64,000 bases of DNA from Salipaludibacillus sp. CUR1 (GCF_021028955.1 NZ_JAIWPE010000009.1:18914-82913), one strand, 5' to 3'; counted from the stretch's first letter, positions 26,773-35,864 are shown. Program-made: numbers and translations. The notes: generated by a model from the sequence alone, not told the origin.

Positions 26773-27362
26773 TCGAGGTCGGGACAAAAGAATAGTAATT
26801 ATAAAGAAAGCCGAATAAATCTTATGATTTTTGTTCGGTTTTTCGCTTTTGTACTTAACTCTGATAAATAGTAATGGCAGTCATTTCAGTCCGCCAGGCG
26901 GACGCTTGCCCAGGGGCTTGCACTTTTAATCTGCGGGTTCACTCTCGGCGAAGGCTTACCCGAGGCTTGTCTTCAACTAACTTCCCCGAAGGAGGCCTTC
27001 GGGGAAGTGGATTTTCAGACTGCGCTTATCCTCCGGGTGTCCTCGCCTTCGTTCACCGGAAAGATTTTTCTACAGGATTAACTAAAATCAACTCAGCCTG
27101 GAGCTTCTTTGAATTGGATCTTCAGCCTTCGTCGCCGCCTTCTGTCCTTTAATCAAATAAGCTGAAAATTGTTGATGTTCAAAAATCACGAGACGCCTGC
27201 AGGAAAAGCATCTTCTGAAGATCCCGCAGGCGCTTTTTGCCGAGGAGCTGAAGAGATGCCTGCGGCAAGCGAGTGCATTTATGAACCTCACCTCAACTTA
27301 TGGTCTATTGTGAATTCATTGGTCGGTTATCCTGGATTTAATTTAGTTTTGTCCCGGGCTCT
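26773..27362. repeat. Interspersed non-coding element, copy 2
   Basis: About 590 bp. The left end GAGGTCGGGACAAAAGAATAG and the minus-strand right end GAGCCCGGGACAAAACTAAA match the two ends of the element at 11405-11625, in inverse orientation. The shared hairpin and GCCAGGCGG block are inside. It also holds a perfect 12-bp hairpin (26981-26992 and 26996-27007) and a GC-rich stem (27194-27200 and 27226-27232). The interior resembles GC-rich intergenic repeats I associate with Bacillaceae genomes. It fills the whole gap between the lipoprotein and the adenosyltransferase gene. Confidence 0.75.
26809..26845 (+). terminator. Terminator after the lipoprotein gene
   Basis: AGCCGAA (26809-26815) pairs with TTCGGTT (26834-26840) with one G-U pair, followed by TTT. 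It is the hairpin of the repeat element's left end, reused as a terminator. Confidence 0.65.
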
Positions 27363-27395
27363 TTTTGTTTTTGGTTTCGCATCTATCAATACCTT

Positions 27396-27956
27396 TTATT
27401 TAAATACATCTTTCCCCCGCTCATACAATACGTCTTCTCTTCCATTTCTTGCATTAACTGCTCTTGCAGCCGCAAAAAAATAGTCTGACAAACGGTTTAA
27501 GTATTTAATCGCCGCAGGGGGCAGCTCATCACTTTCTTCCTGTATATTGACAACCAGCCGCTCTGCCCTTCTTGCGACTGTCCTGCATACATGAAGGTTA
27601 GCTGATGCCTTTCCTCCTCCAGGTAATATAAATGTACGTATAGGGGGAGCCTCTTCCCAGTATTGATCTATTTTTGCCTCAAGAAACTCAACAGCTTTAT
27701 TTGACAACGTCCAGTCGTGTTTCTCTGTGACATTTGCTAGATCCCCGCCCAGGTCAAATAATTCATGTTGGATTTTTGTCAGATCCTTCACAAGATCCTC
27801 ATGCTTCTCTTCCTGTAATAACACACTCGTTAATCCAACAAAACTGTTCAATTCGTCCACTGTCCCGTAAGCTTCTACCCGGGCATGAGTTTTCTTTACT
27901 TTTTTCCCTATTAACTGGGTCATGCCCTGGTCGCCTTTTTTTGTATATATTTTCAT
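27396..27956 (-). CDS. Cob(I)alamin adenosyltransferase, PduO type (YvqK)
   Basis: Transfers adenosyl from ATP to cob(I)alamin, making adenosylcobalamin. The 186-residue product has the N-terminal ATP-binding motif (YTKKGDQGMTQLIG) and the helical-bundle signature with VARRAERLV (about residue 135). ATG has GGAGGG upstream. It is a single gene. It supplies the cofactor that the CarH/LitR-like protein at 9.4-10.3 kb is predicted to sense; the two genes are 17 kb apart and the link is functional inference only. Confidence 0.92.
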   Translation of the reverse strand: MKIYTKKGDQGMTQLIGKKVKKTHARVEAYGTVDELNSFVGLTSVLLQEEKHEDLVKDLTKIQHELFDLGGDLANVTEKHDWTLSNKAVEFLEAKIDQYWEEAPPIRTFILPGGGKASANLHVCRTVARRAERLVVNIQEESDELPPAAIKYLNRLSDYFFAAARAVNARNGREDVLYERGKDVFK

Positions 27957-28261
27957 TAAAAACCCTCCATTATTGTTTGGCCCTGTTAAACCTTAATCAT
28001 GAAATTCCCTGTCTCATCTTGCTTTCCTTTTCAGCAAACCCGCCCTCAATATACTAATTGGACCGTTTTTACTGAATGGTGCCTATGAGTCCAGAAATTA
28101 CATGCTGTAAAAGACTTTAACAGACCCCATTGTTTATATCATTTATGCAGCTATTTGAAAATCATTATACAGCTATTGACTGATTTACGCATCCCCGTGA
28201 AATTACTGTTTGTTTCACCAGCTCTGCCCTAGTAAAATAAGAGGATAAGGAGGGAGACAGT
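27957..28261. other. Intergenic region between adenosyltransferase and moaB
   Basis: 305 bp between divergent genes. It must hold both promoters, but I see only weak candidates (a TTGACT at about 28171 without a good -10). No repeat, RNA or terminator was recognised. Confidence 0.6.
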
Positions 28262-28777
28262 ATGAGCGTCCATGAACATAAAAAAGAAGCACCGGAGAAT
28301 GTTAATTGTATGATACTTACGGTTTCTGATACAAGAACTTACGAGTCCGATAAAAGCGGCCGTTTAATGAAACAGTTCCTTGAAGAAGCAGGTCACCCAA
28401 TTATCCGTCATGAAATTGTTAAAGATGAGATGACGGGTATTCAGCAGTGGATCCGCTTTGCAGACAGGAATGAGGAAATTGAAGCTCTGCTGATTAACGG
28501 GGGAACAGGCATTACATTCAGGGACACGACTTTTGAAGCTGTTAACAGTATGCTCGATAAAGAGCTTCCAGGCTTTGGGGAGCTGTTCAGATATTTAAGT
28601 TTTGAAAAAGATATCGGTTCTGCAGCGATTCTCAGCCGCGCAACTGCCGGCGTCAGAGGAACAACAGCCGTGTTCTCAACCCCGGGGTCGTCAGGGGCCG
28701 TTCGTCTCGCGATGAAAGAATTAATAATCCCTGAACTCGCGCATGTCATGCGGGAAATTTACAAAGATCAGCAGTAA
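28262..28777 (+). CDS. moaB: Molybdenum cofactor biosynthesis protein MoaB
   Basis: A 171-residue MoaB/Mog-family protein that binds molybdopterin and probably adenylylates it. The conserved block GGTGITFRDTTFEA is near residue 85, with TPGSSGA later. ATG has AAGGAGGG upstream. It stands alone; no other Mo-cofactor gene is in the window. It shows that the organism probably makes molybdoenzymes, which bears on the orphan Fe-S/cytochrome b pair at 40.5-42.2 kb. Confidence 0.9.
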   Translation: MSVHEHKKEAPENVNCMILTVSDTRTYESDKSGRLMKQFLEEAGHPIIRHEIVKDEMTGIQQWIRFADRNEEIEALLINGGTGITFRDTTFEAVNSMLDKELPGFGELFRYLSFEKDIGSAAILSRATAGVRGTTAVFSTPGSSGAVRLAMKELIIPELAHVMREIYKDQQ

Positions 28778-28806
28778 TACCAGTTTTATAAAACGAAGCA
28801 CTATTT

Positions 28807-28843
28807 AAAGTAGCACCTACTGTAAAAATGTAGGTGCTACTTT
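28807..28843 (+). terminator. Terminator after moaB
   Basis: Perfect 14-bp stem (28807-28820 and 28830-28843) with a 9-nt loop. The T-run is short (TTT), but the stem is strong. Confidence 0.7.
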
Positions 28844-28889
28844 GAATGTAGGTGCTACTTTGAATGCAGGTGCTACTTTGAATGCAGGT
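28830..28889 (+). repeat. 18-bp tandem repeat, three full copies
   Basis: GTAGGTGCTACTTTGAAT at 28830-28847 is repeated exactly at 28848-28865, and again with one change (GCAGG) at 28866-28883, plus a 6-nt partial copy. The first copy is also the right arm of the moaB terminator. Confidence 0.9.
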
Positions 28890-28954
28890 CTGCTTAGAAA
28901 TTCCGTTTGTTTAGTGCTTTGTTACGTATGAAACAAGATTATTCTCGGGATTAT

Positions 28955-30745
28955 TTATTTTTCAGGCGAACCGTATGGTAAAAACACTGAAAATGTCGTT
29001 CCTTCACCCAGGATACTATGAGCGGAGACTTTACCATTATGGGCATCGACAATATTTTTTACTATGGCAAGCCCCAAACCTGTGCCCGATCGCCCTCTTG
29101 TTCTTGCTTTATCAGCTTTATAAAACCTTTCAAAAACAAAGGGTAAGTCCTCTTCAGGTATGCCGGCTCCTGTGTCCTCCACTTCAAGTTTAACTCCGTT
29201 ATGGAAAGGCTCCGCCCGGAGGGTAACTGTTCCATTTTCCGGAGTATGCCGAATGGCATTATCAATTAAGTTAGTCAGAATCTGTTCGACTCTGTCAGAA
29301 TCGGCGTATACGTGTTTATCAATCTTATTAATATCTCCATTAAGTGAGACGGCATGATCTTTAGCCACCCCTTGAAATTTCCGGATCATTCTTTCGGAGA
29401 AATCTTCAAGGTCCAACGGTTCGGTATTTAACTGAATATGGCCTGCTTCCATTCTTGCCAGATCAAGCAATTCATTGACCAGTCTGCCCATTCGCAGTGA
29501 TTCATCATAAATAATCTGAGCGAGTTCTTTTTTCTCTTCTTCACTTCCGGCAATATCATCTATAATCGCCTCACTGTAGCCTTGCAGCATGGAAATCGGT
29601 GTCCTAAGCTCATGAGAAACGTTAGCGATAAAGTCTTTTCTCAATTTATCATGAAGACGTTCTTCGGTCATATCCCTGAGGACGGCCACTGCTCCACGCA
29701 CATGTTCCTGATCGTATAGCGGCGTCATTAACAGCACCCAGCTTCTCCCCTGGACGTCGACTTCCCCCATCTGTTCTCTTTCTTCTGTAACAACTTTCTC
29801 AAATAACTCCTGCAGCTCTTCAGGTAACTGGCCTGACTCTTCAATCTCATATCCTTGTTCATATAACCAGGCTCCAATAAATTCATTTGCAGGCGGGTTG
29901 GTAACCATTACAGATCCGTCCCGGTCCAAAGTAATAACACCATCAGCCATGGAACTCAAAATACGGGAGAGCTGTTCTTTCTCTTGATTCAAAGCATTTA
30001 AATTTGTATTCAGTGCCCGCGCCATTCTGTTAAATGCAATCGCGAGCAAGCCAATCTCATCATTGGTTAAGATAGGAACCTTAGTGTCAAAATTGCCTTT
30101 TGCTACTTCTAAAGATGCTTTTCTCATTTTTCTTAACGGTGCTGTAATTCTCGTTGTCAGGAAAAATGCAAATACAGTAGTGAGGATGATAGCAATCCCT
30201 GCTGATAAATATATGATGTTTTTTGTTTGATTGGATGCTTCTTCTACCACATCAAGCGGCTGATATAAAAACAGCGCTCCTTCTTCCCCTGCTGCAAACT
30301 CCACGGGAAGTCCGACTACCATCATTTCCTGGCTGATCTGTTCACCACTGACAGGAAATGTATAATCCGATTCAGTCGCCACAGTTTCTCCCTCTTCAAT
30401 CACTCGGGATAACAGTTCATCCTCATAAAAAATATATATTGGAAGGTCATGGTCGCCGTCTTCAGATGAATACCAGAACTGGTCTTCATCAAAAATAATC
30501 AGTGCCTCAGTGGAATAATTTTCTGAGATCGTTCTGCTCATTGCTAATGCCGTTTCGTCAGCTCCTTCTTCCTCAAGCAGAGAAACGATTAAATTTGCAT
30601 GATTCATTAACTCGCTCTCCGCATGGTCCGTATGAAACCTTTCAAAATACTGAAGCAGCAGAATAGTTAAAATGATCAAAACCACTGATACCAGTAGAAG
30701 AATCGTAAACCAGAGTTTGCCTACGACACTTCGCCAAAACATCAT
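28955..30745 (-). CDS. resE: Sensor histidine kinase ResE
   Basis: A 596-residue membrane kinase partnering ResD in oxygen-limitation and respiration control. In order: membrane span (about 10-30), extracellular domain (about 31-175), second span (about 177-197), HAMP (ends near 250), PAS domain (about 260-360), HisKA with the phospho-accepting His in NVSHELRTP, and HATPase with N-box DNAIRHTPENG, G1 DTGAGIPEED and GTGLGLAIV. The sensed signal is unknown even in B. subtilis. It overlaps the last base of resD, so the pair is coupled. Confidence 0.93.
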   Translation of the reverse strand: MMFWRSVVGKLWFTILLLVSVVLIILTILLLQYFERFHTDHAESELMNHANLIVSLLEEEGADETALAMSRTISENYSTEALIIFDEDQFWYSSEDGDHDLPIYIFYEDELLSRVIEEGETVATESDYTFPVSGEQISQEMMVVGLPVEFAAGEEGALFLYQPLDVVEEASNQTKNIIYLSAGIAIILTTVFAFFLTTRITAPLRKMRKASLEVAKGNFDTKVPILTNDEIGLLAIAFNRMARALNTNLNALNQEKEQLSRILSSMADGVITLDRDGSVMVTNPPANEFIGAWLYEQGYEIEESGQLPEELQELFEKVVTEEREQMGEVDVQGRSWVLLMTPLYDQEHVRGAVAVLRDMTEERLHDKLRKDFIANVSHELRTPISMLQGYSEAIIDDIAGSEEEKKELAQIIYDESLRMGRLVNELLDLARMEAGHIQLNTEPLDLEDFSERMIRKFQGVAKDHAVSLNGDINKIDKHVYADSDRVEQILTNLIDNAIRHTPENGTVTLRAEPFHNGVKLEVEDTGAGIPEEDLPFVFERFYKADKARTRGRSGTGLGLAIVKNIVDAHNGKVSAHSILGEGTTFSVFLPYGSPEK

Positions 30746-31461
30746 TATTCCTTCACTGCCTCGAATTTATAGCCGACTCCCCATACGGTGGAGATCATAT
30801 TGGCAGCTTCAGGGGACACTTTATTTAATTTTTCCCTCAGCCGTTTAATATGTGTATCTACTGTACGGAGGTCACCAAAGAATTCATAATTCCAGACATC
30901 TTTTAACAATTGCTCCCTTGCAAAAACTTTATCTGGTGCCTGGGCCAAATAATGGAGCAGCTCATATTCCTTAGGTGTTAAATTAATGTGCTTGCCATCT
31001 GCTGTCACTCTGTGAGCATCATTATCAATTGTCAGATGCGGAAACACAAGGACATCTTTAGTAGTCGTTTCCGTCTGTAAAAACTTAGTAGAAGAGGACC
31101 TTCTTAAGAGCGCTTTTACTCTCAGAACCACTTCTCTTGGACTGAAAGGTTTTACAATATAATCGTCAGTTCCTGCCTCGAAACCTTGTACTCTGTTTGC
31201 CTCTTCACCTTTGGCAGTAAGCATAATAATCGGCGTAGCTTTATGCTTTCTGATTTCTTCACACACTTCTATTCCATCTATGCCTGGCATCATTAAATCA
31301 AGAACGATTAAATCATAATCGGCGTCCAATGCCATTTTCAATGCTTTCTCCCCGTTTTCAGCATCATCAACGTCATATTCTTCCCGCTCAAGATACATTT
31401 TTAACAATCTTCTGATTCGTTCTTCGTCATCTACAACTAAAATTTTTGCTTCTTCCGACAT
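30745..31461 (-). CDS. resD: Response regulator ResD
   Basis: A 238-residue OmpR-family regulator (B. subtilis ResD 240): receiver domain with acidic pocket (VVDDEE) and phospho-acceptor Asp in LDLMMPG, Lys in VKPFSP, then a winged-helix DNA-binding domain (VDTHIKRLREKLN). It activates respiration and anaerobic genes. The ATG at 31461 follows GGGGGAAA; a GTG at 31494 lies inside a 16-bp inverted repeat and is unlikely. A terminator between resC and resD shows that resDE has its own promoter. Confidence 0.94.
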   Translation of the reverse strand: MSEEAKILVVDDEERIRRLLKMYLEREEYDVDDAENGEKALKMALDADYDLIVLDLMMPGIDGIEVCEEIRKHKATPIIMLTAKGEEANRVQGFEAGTDDYIVKPFSPREVVLRVKALLRRSSSTKFLQTETTTKDVLVFPHLTIDNDAHRVTADGKHINLTPKEYELLHYLAQAPDKVFAREQLLKDVWNYEFFGDLRTVDTHIKRLREKLNKVSPEAANMISTVWGVGYKFEAVKE

Positions 31462-31484
31462 AGTCGTTTCCCCCTTAAGTGAGC

Positions 31485-31500
31485 TCACCTGCACAGGTGA
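31485..31500. repeat. 16-bp inverted repeat in the resD leader
   Basis: TCACCTG (31485-31491) and CAGGTGA (31494-31500) form a tight palindrome about 24 nt before the resD start codon. It could be an operator; no known factor is assigned. Confidence 0.6.
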
Positions 31501-31616
31501 TTTTAAACGTCAGGTTTTAAAAAAAAAGTTATTATTTTGTTCACAATTTATTGTAACAGATTGATGCCCTGACGTGTATACTCTTTCACTATTACCCGTA
31601 ACTTTACTATACCAAA

Positions 31617-31643
31617 AGCCCACTCTACTTAAAAGAATGGGCT
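31617..31643 (-). terminator. Terminator after resC
   Basis: 10-bp stem with one G-U pair (31617-31626 and 31634-31643), then TTTTGG on the minus strand. It separates resBC from resDE. Confidence 0.7.
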
Positions 31644-31656
31644 TCTGCCGGCTTTA

Positions 31657-32841
31657 TTATGCATAAGAATGCAATCCTGCGATAACAAGGTTAACAAATA
31701 TCAAGTTAAACATAATAAGAGCAAAACCTATAACACAAAGCCAGGCACTTTTCTCACCATGCCACCCTCTCGAGAGACGTAAATGAAGGTAAGCTGCATA
31801 AAACAGGAAAGTGATTAACGCCCATACTTCTTTCGGATCCCATCCCCAGAACCTTGTCCAGGCTATCTGAGCCCAGATCATCGCAAAAATGAGGCCTCCT
31901 AAAGTGAAAATCGGGAATCCTATTGCAATCGCTCTGTAGCTAATTTCGTCTACTGTTTGCGGATTGACATTTTTCACAACCGGCTGAATTGCCCCGCCAA
32001 CAGGTTTACGAAGCACCAGCCGAAGCAAGCCGTACAGGAGCAGTCCCGCAAGAACTGACCAAACGACCGTATTAAGATCGTCACTTCTGATATAGGCTGG
32101 TACCTCAACAAGTGGAGACATCCCTTGTTCAGAAATTAATTCTCCTTCATTTGGCCCTATTAACGGCGGAAGGAAATAAGTGACTTCAGCTTCATTGCCC
32201 TGCTCATTAATGTAGGCAAAGTTTGCCTCATAATCAGCTGCTCCAAATCCGAAACCAAGCCCTACATAAGCTACTGTTGCGACAAGTGTGTAAATGATAA
32301 ATTCGACACCTTTTACTTTTTTGGAAGTCTTTTTAAAATCAATGACCCGGACTAAATATAACAACCCTGCTACAAATCCAATTGCTAAAATCCCCTGGCC
32401 GATAACGGTGGTAATAACATGGATCGTCAGCCAATGAGACTGCAGGGCAGGGATCAGCGGCTGAACTTCTCTTGGAAACATAGATGCATAAGCAATAATA
32501 AGCATTACTACAGGCATTGTAAATAAACCTAAATAATTATTGCGGTAGATAGGATGAATAATTACAAAAGCCAGGCCCAGGGCGATTCCTAAAGCTGCTG
32601 TATACTCAAACATATTACTTACCGGAGCATATCCGACTGCGATCCACCTTGTAATAAAATAAGTCAGCGAGGCTCCAAAAGCAAGAATTGCTGTGATGTA
32701 GCCGAATAATCCTGCCTTATTATCCTCTTCCCCTTTACGGTTTTTAAATTTGCCGCCTGTTATTGAAACAGCAAACAGGACAGCTGATAAAATATACAAA
32801 AAGAAAGCTGCGTATAGCATATTAGCGCTGAGTTGGATCAT
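31657..32841 (-). CDS. resC: Cytochrome c biogenesis protein ResC (CcsA family)
   Basis: A 394-residue polytopic membrane protein of the CcsA/CcsB haem-handling family. The tryptophan-rich signature WGWDPKEVW is near residue 325, and conserved His residues flank it. With ResB it moves and attaches haem to apocytochromes c on the outer face of the membrane (system II). It overlaps resB by 20 nt. The extracellular loop (about 205-245) is longer and more acidic than I expect for B. subtilis. Confidence 0.9.
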   Translation of the reverse strand: MIQLSANMLYAAFFLYILSAVLFAVSITGGKFKNRKGEEDNKAGLFGYITAILAFGASLTYFITRWIAVGYAPVSNMFEYTAALGIALGLAFVIIHPIYRNNYLGLFTMPVVMLIIAYASMFPREVQPLIPALQSHWLTIHVITTVIGQGILAIGFVAGLLYLVRVIDFKKTSKKVKGVEFIIYTLVATVAYVGLGFGFGAADYEANFAYINEQGNEAEVTYFLPPLIGPNEGELISEQGMSPLVEVPAYIRSDDLNTVVWSVLAGLLLYGLLRLVLRKPVGGAIQPVVKNVNPQTVDEISYRAIAIGFPIFTLGGLIFAMIWAQIAWTRFWGWDPKEVWALITFLFYAAYLHLRLSRGWHGEKSAWLCVIGFALIMFNLIFVNLVIAGLHSYA

Positions 32842-34501
32842 GGCTTTCGTTCACTCCTTCATTCTCTTCTTCAGAGGACTCCTCTGACTGGTCGACAGGC
32901 ATTGGAAAAGCCGTCTCGTCAGATAGATATTTAAAATCTTTTTTCAGCCCGTGCCAGTTTTTATTCGCATGGCCTGCCAATACGAGTCGCCCGTTACGGT
33001 TTTGAATCCAAATACGCCTGTGATGCCAGTAAGACCCTTGAACGAGACCAATCATAAAAATGAAGCCGCCAACCGAAATAATAGGTAAAGTTCTGTCTTT
33101 TCTGATTGTCAGGCCTGTTACATTTACCATATCTACGTCAGTCATGCGTATGGCATAGTCATTTTCCCCATTTAATGGTTCATTCACCTGGATGCCAACT
33201 AAACTGAGTTCCCCTTGCTCTTCCTCATGATCTGTTCCCGGTGGAAACACTTCAAAAATTATTCTTGGATTATCAGGAATACGGTTAATCGTAGTCGGTT
33301 CGCGATTGTCATCTATTACAAAGTTCGGGAAATACTCCACTATTTCAATCCGGTAACCGTTATCGAACTCATACACATCCTCAGGATCGTTTAAATCTAC
33401 TTCAAATTGAATGTCTGTTAAATCTGTGTTTTCTTCTTCACTTTCAAGGGTAAATGTGAAAGAAGACAGCTCATTCAGCTTATAATCTACCTGATACAAC
33501 GAAAATCCTTCGAATGTAAGAGGGTCATTCACACGTATATCATGGTCTTTAACCTCTGCCAGCTCTGTTTCACTGCCAATTGTCCCTCCGGCCTCCCGGC
33601 GAAGTAAAGTGGCAGAAGTCTGATACGTTTTTACAACCGGACCGCCAGCCCTTTCCAGTGCAGGCTGGTATTTTTCATCTTCTTCATCATAAAGTTCGAT
33701 CATAAACTCATTATTTCTCAGAAAGTATTCACCATTTGTCCCGCTGATCACTTCCTGTTCACCTTCCCTGACCCATACATGTTCGTCTAAATACATTTCC
33801 GGGAAGAAGCGGAGCATGCCGCCAATTAGGAATATGATCAACCCAATATGGTTGACGTAAGGGCCCCATCTGGAAAACCGCCCTTTTTCAGCTAGAATAT
33901 TACCATTTTCTTTACGGATCTTATAGCGTTTTTCTTTCAACAGACTCTCCGCTTTAATCATATCTTCATCAATATTTTCAGCATTGTCAGTCTCAGAAAA
34001 TAAACGCTGCCGTTTCAGGAACGCTTCATGGCGGGTGACACGCTGGGTTTTAAGAGCCCTGTGTAATGGGACCACTCTGTCCAGACTGCAAATGACAAGA
34101 GAGATTCCGAGAGCTGCAATAATCAGCATGTACCACCAGGAGCTGTACAAATTATGGAAGCCCAGCTGATAATAAAGTTTTCCTAGCGTCCCATACTCCT
34201 GTTCATAATAAATAGTCGCATTTTCACCCGGCGGAATATACATCTCCTGAGGAAAAAGCGTCCCTAAAGATGAGGTAAGAAGCAATACCACTATAATCCA
34301 AATCCCAACTTTAACCGAGGAAAAAAAGTTCCATATTTTATCCACGAATGTTCGCGTATAAGTCTGGGACCGCCTCGCTACCCCTTCATAACGCATATTT
34401 GCAAGTTTACCTTTTTCTTCTATAAGCGGTTTTCCGCATGATTCACATAAATAAGTCCCGTATGGATTCACGTGGCCGCATTCACATTTTACTTTCTCCA
34501 T
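32822..34501 (-). CDS. resB: Cytochrome c biogenesis protein ResB
   Basis: A 559-residue membrane protein. It begins with a small zinc ribbon (Cys pairs CEC and CESC within the first 22 residues), as in B. subtilis ResB. Membrane spans near residues 65-85 and 120-145, another near 215-235, a large outer domain (about 240-465) and a final span near 470-490 follow. It forms the haem-attachment complex with ResC. ATG at 34501 has GGGGG 6 nt upstream; ATG 34504 is just before it. The partner thiol-disulfide protein gene resA is missing upstream. Confidence 0.9.
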   Translation of the reverse strand: MEKVKCECGHVNPYGTYLCESCGKPLIEEKGKLANMRYEGVARRSQTYTRTFVDKIWNFFSSVKVGIWIIVVLLLTSSLGTLFPQEMYIPPGENATIYYEQEYGTLGKLYYQLGFHNLYSSWWYMLIIAALGISLVICSLDRVVPLHRALKTQRVTRHEAFLKRQRLFSETDNAENIDEDMIKAESLLKEKRYKIRKENGNILAEKGRFSRWGPYVNHIGLIIFLIGGMLRFFPEMYLDEHVWVREGEQEVISGTNGEYFLRNNEFMIELYDEEDEKYQPALERAGGPVVKTYQTSATLLRREAGGTIGSETELAEVKDHDIRVNDPLTFEGFSLYQVDYKLNELSSFTFTLESEEENTDLTDIQFEVDLNDPEDVYEFDNGYRIEIVEYFPNFVIDDNREPTTINRIPDNPRIIFEVFPPGTDHEEEQGELSLVGIQVNEPLNGENDYAIRMTDVDMVNVTGLTIRKDRTLPIISVGGFIFMIGLVQGSYWHHRRIWIQNRNGRLVLAGHANKNWHGLKKDFKYLSDETAFPMPVDQSEESSEEENEGVNESHDPTQR

Positions 34502-34504
34502 CAT

Positions 34505-34897
34505 AATCCCCCACTAATTCCCTGGAATTAACTCATTTCAATAAAGCAGCAGCCTCTGGTTCCAGCCGTGTTATGTGTGTCAATCCTTGTCCATTTTCAT
34601 ATTGAAATATATCCGGGAGAATGAAAAAACCATAAGTGTTGGTATAGGAATATACGATCCAATGGACAATGATAAATCAAACCTTCCCTTCTTCTGAGGA
34701 GGAACGATCCACTAACCCTCTGTCTTCTGAAAAACAGCTGTAGAATGTCTATCCTACAGCAGGCCTTATAACCAGCAATCAAGTTTATAATTTTGAACCG
34801 GAGGATTTTATGCTGCTCCCTGATTATATCTTTTCTAATATAATATTAACACTATCAGTGTAGTGTTAATAGCTCGTTTGTTTGTAAAATATGAACA
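34505..34897. other. Intergenic region where resA would be expected
   Basis: 393 bp between rluB and resB. In B. subtilis resA lies here. I find no thioredoxin CxxC frame in any direction. Visible items: a 9-bp inverted repeat (34846-34854 and 34861-34869), and a 17-codon plus-strand frame after GGAGG (34811-34864) that may be chance. The resB promoter was not identified. Confidence 0.7.
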
Positions 34898-35617
34898 TTA
34901 TGTGACAGCTAATTCTCTCAGCTGTTTCACTTCATGAGGTTTTAATTCTCTGCTCTCCCCCGCATTCAGACCGTGCAAAGTGAGAAAACCATATGTCTCC
35001 CTTTTTAATTTTAATACAGGGTGGCCCACATGCTCAAACATCCGGCGCACTTGACGGTTTTTCCCTTCATGTATAGTTATTTCAACGACTGATGTATTTT
35101 TCTTTTTCTCTGTTTTTTTAACTTTCACTTTTGCCGGCGCCGTCTTGCCATCTTCTAATTTGACCCCTCTCTCAAGCTGTTTAACTGTTTCCCGGAGTGG
35201 CATCCCTTCTACTTTAGCTATATATGTTTTTTTAATTTTATATTTGGGGTGCATGAGCAGGTTGGCGAAATCCCCGTCATTTGTAAGAAGCAGAAGGCCT
35301 GAAGTATCAGAATCCAGTCTTCCGATTGGATAAACCCTCTGTTCAGAATGAATGTAGTCGGTCACTACCTTACGGCCGTGCTCATCCGATACACTCGAAA
35401 TAACGCCTGTCGGTTTATATAGTAAAAAATAGACTGGCTGTTCTTTATCAATAGGCACACCGTTGACTGCCACATCATCTTTTTCAGGATCAACTTTTGT
35501 ACCTAGTTCGGTAACCTTAACTCCGTTAACAGACACTTTCCCTTCAGTAATTAATCCCTCAGCTTTCCTTCTGGAAGTCACACCTGCTTGTGCAATAACT
35601 TTTTGTAAACGCTCCAT
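34898..35617 (-). CDS. rluB: 23S rRNA pseudouridine synthase RluB
   Basis: A 239-residue RsuA/RluB-family pseudouridine synthase. An N-terminal S4 RNA-binding domain (LQKVIAQAGVTSRRKAEGLI) precedes a catalytic domain with PIGRLDSDTSGLLLLTNDG holding the catalytic Asp. It modifies helix 89-90 region uridines of 23S rRNA in homologues. It is placed between spmB and the res genes as in B. subtilis, with its own upstream terminator boundary. Confidence 0.93.
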   Translation of the reverse strand: MERLQKVIAQAGVTSRRKAEGLITEGKVSVNGVKVTELGTKVDPEKDDVAVNGVPIDKEQPVYFLLYKPTGVISSVSDEHGRKVVTDYIHSEQRVYPIGRLDSDTSGLLLLTNDGDFANLLMHPKYKIKKTYIAKVEGMPLRETVKQLERGVKLEDGKTAPAKVKVKKTEKKKNTSVVEITIHEGKNRQVRRMFEHVGHPVLKLKRETYGFLTLHGLNAGESRELKPHEVKQLRELAVT

Positions 35618-35722
35618 GTATTTCCCACCTTAGATTGTAATCATTTCATTAGTGTTGACTGTAAGTTCCTTGTTTCAAACTTTAATTTTATCTTTTTTCG
35701 GTTAAACTTACAAATAAAAAAA

Positions 35723-35746
35723 CCCTTAAAGGTAACTCTTCAAGGG
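35723..35746 (-). terminator. Terminator after spmB
   Basis: 9-bp stem with one G-U pair (35723-35731 and 35738-35746), followed on the minus strand by seven or more Ts. It ends the dacB-spmA-spmB operon. Confidence 0.85.
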
Positions 35747-35864
35747 AAAATAATATAACTATGTCTTTTATTAAGAAAAAAGATGAAAAAGACTCCAAAC
35801 TGTCTGCGGTCTCTCCTCTTCCGAGAGAAAACGTGCTGCCTAAAAGCAAGAACAACTCCCTAAC

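Noticed and set aside
26874..27483. Plus-strand frames of about 90-105 codons across the 26.8-27.5 kb repeat
   Set aside because: They coincide with inverted repeats and hairpins, and no ribosome binding site precedes them.
34597..34782. 61-codon minus-strand frame in the resA gap
   Set aside because: No ribosome binding site, no thioredoxin motif; not a resA remnant.
34811..34864. 17-codon plus-strand frame after GGAGG in the resA gap
   Set aside because: The ribosome binding site is good, but the peptide is too short to support without conservation.
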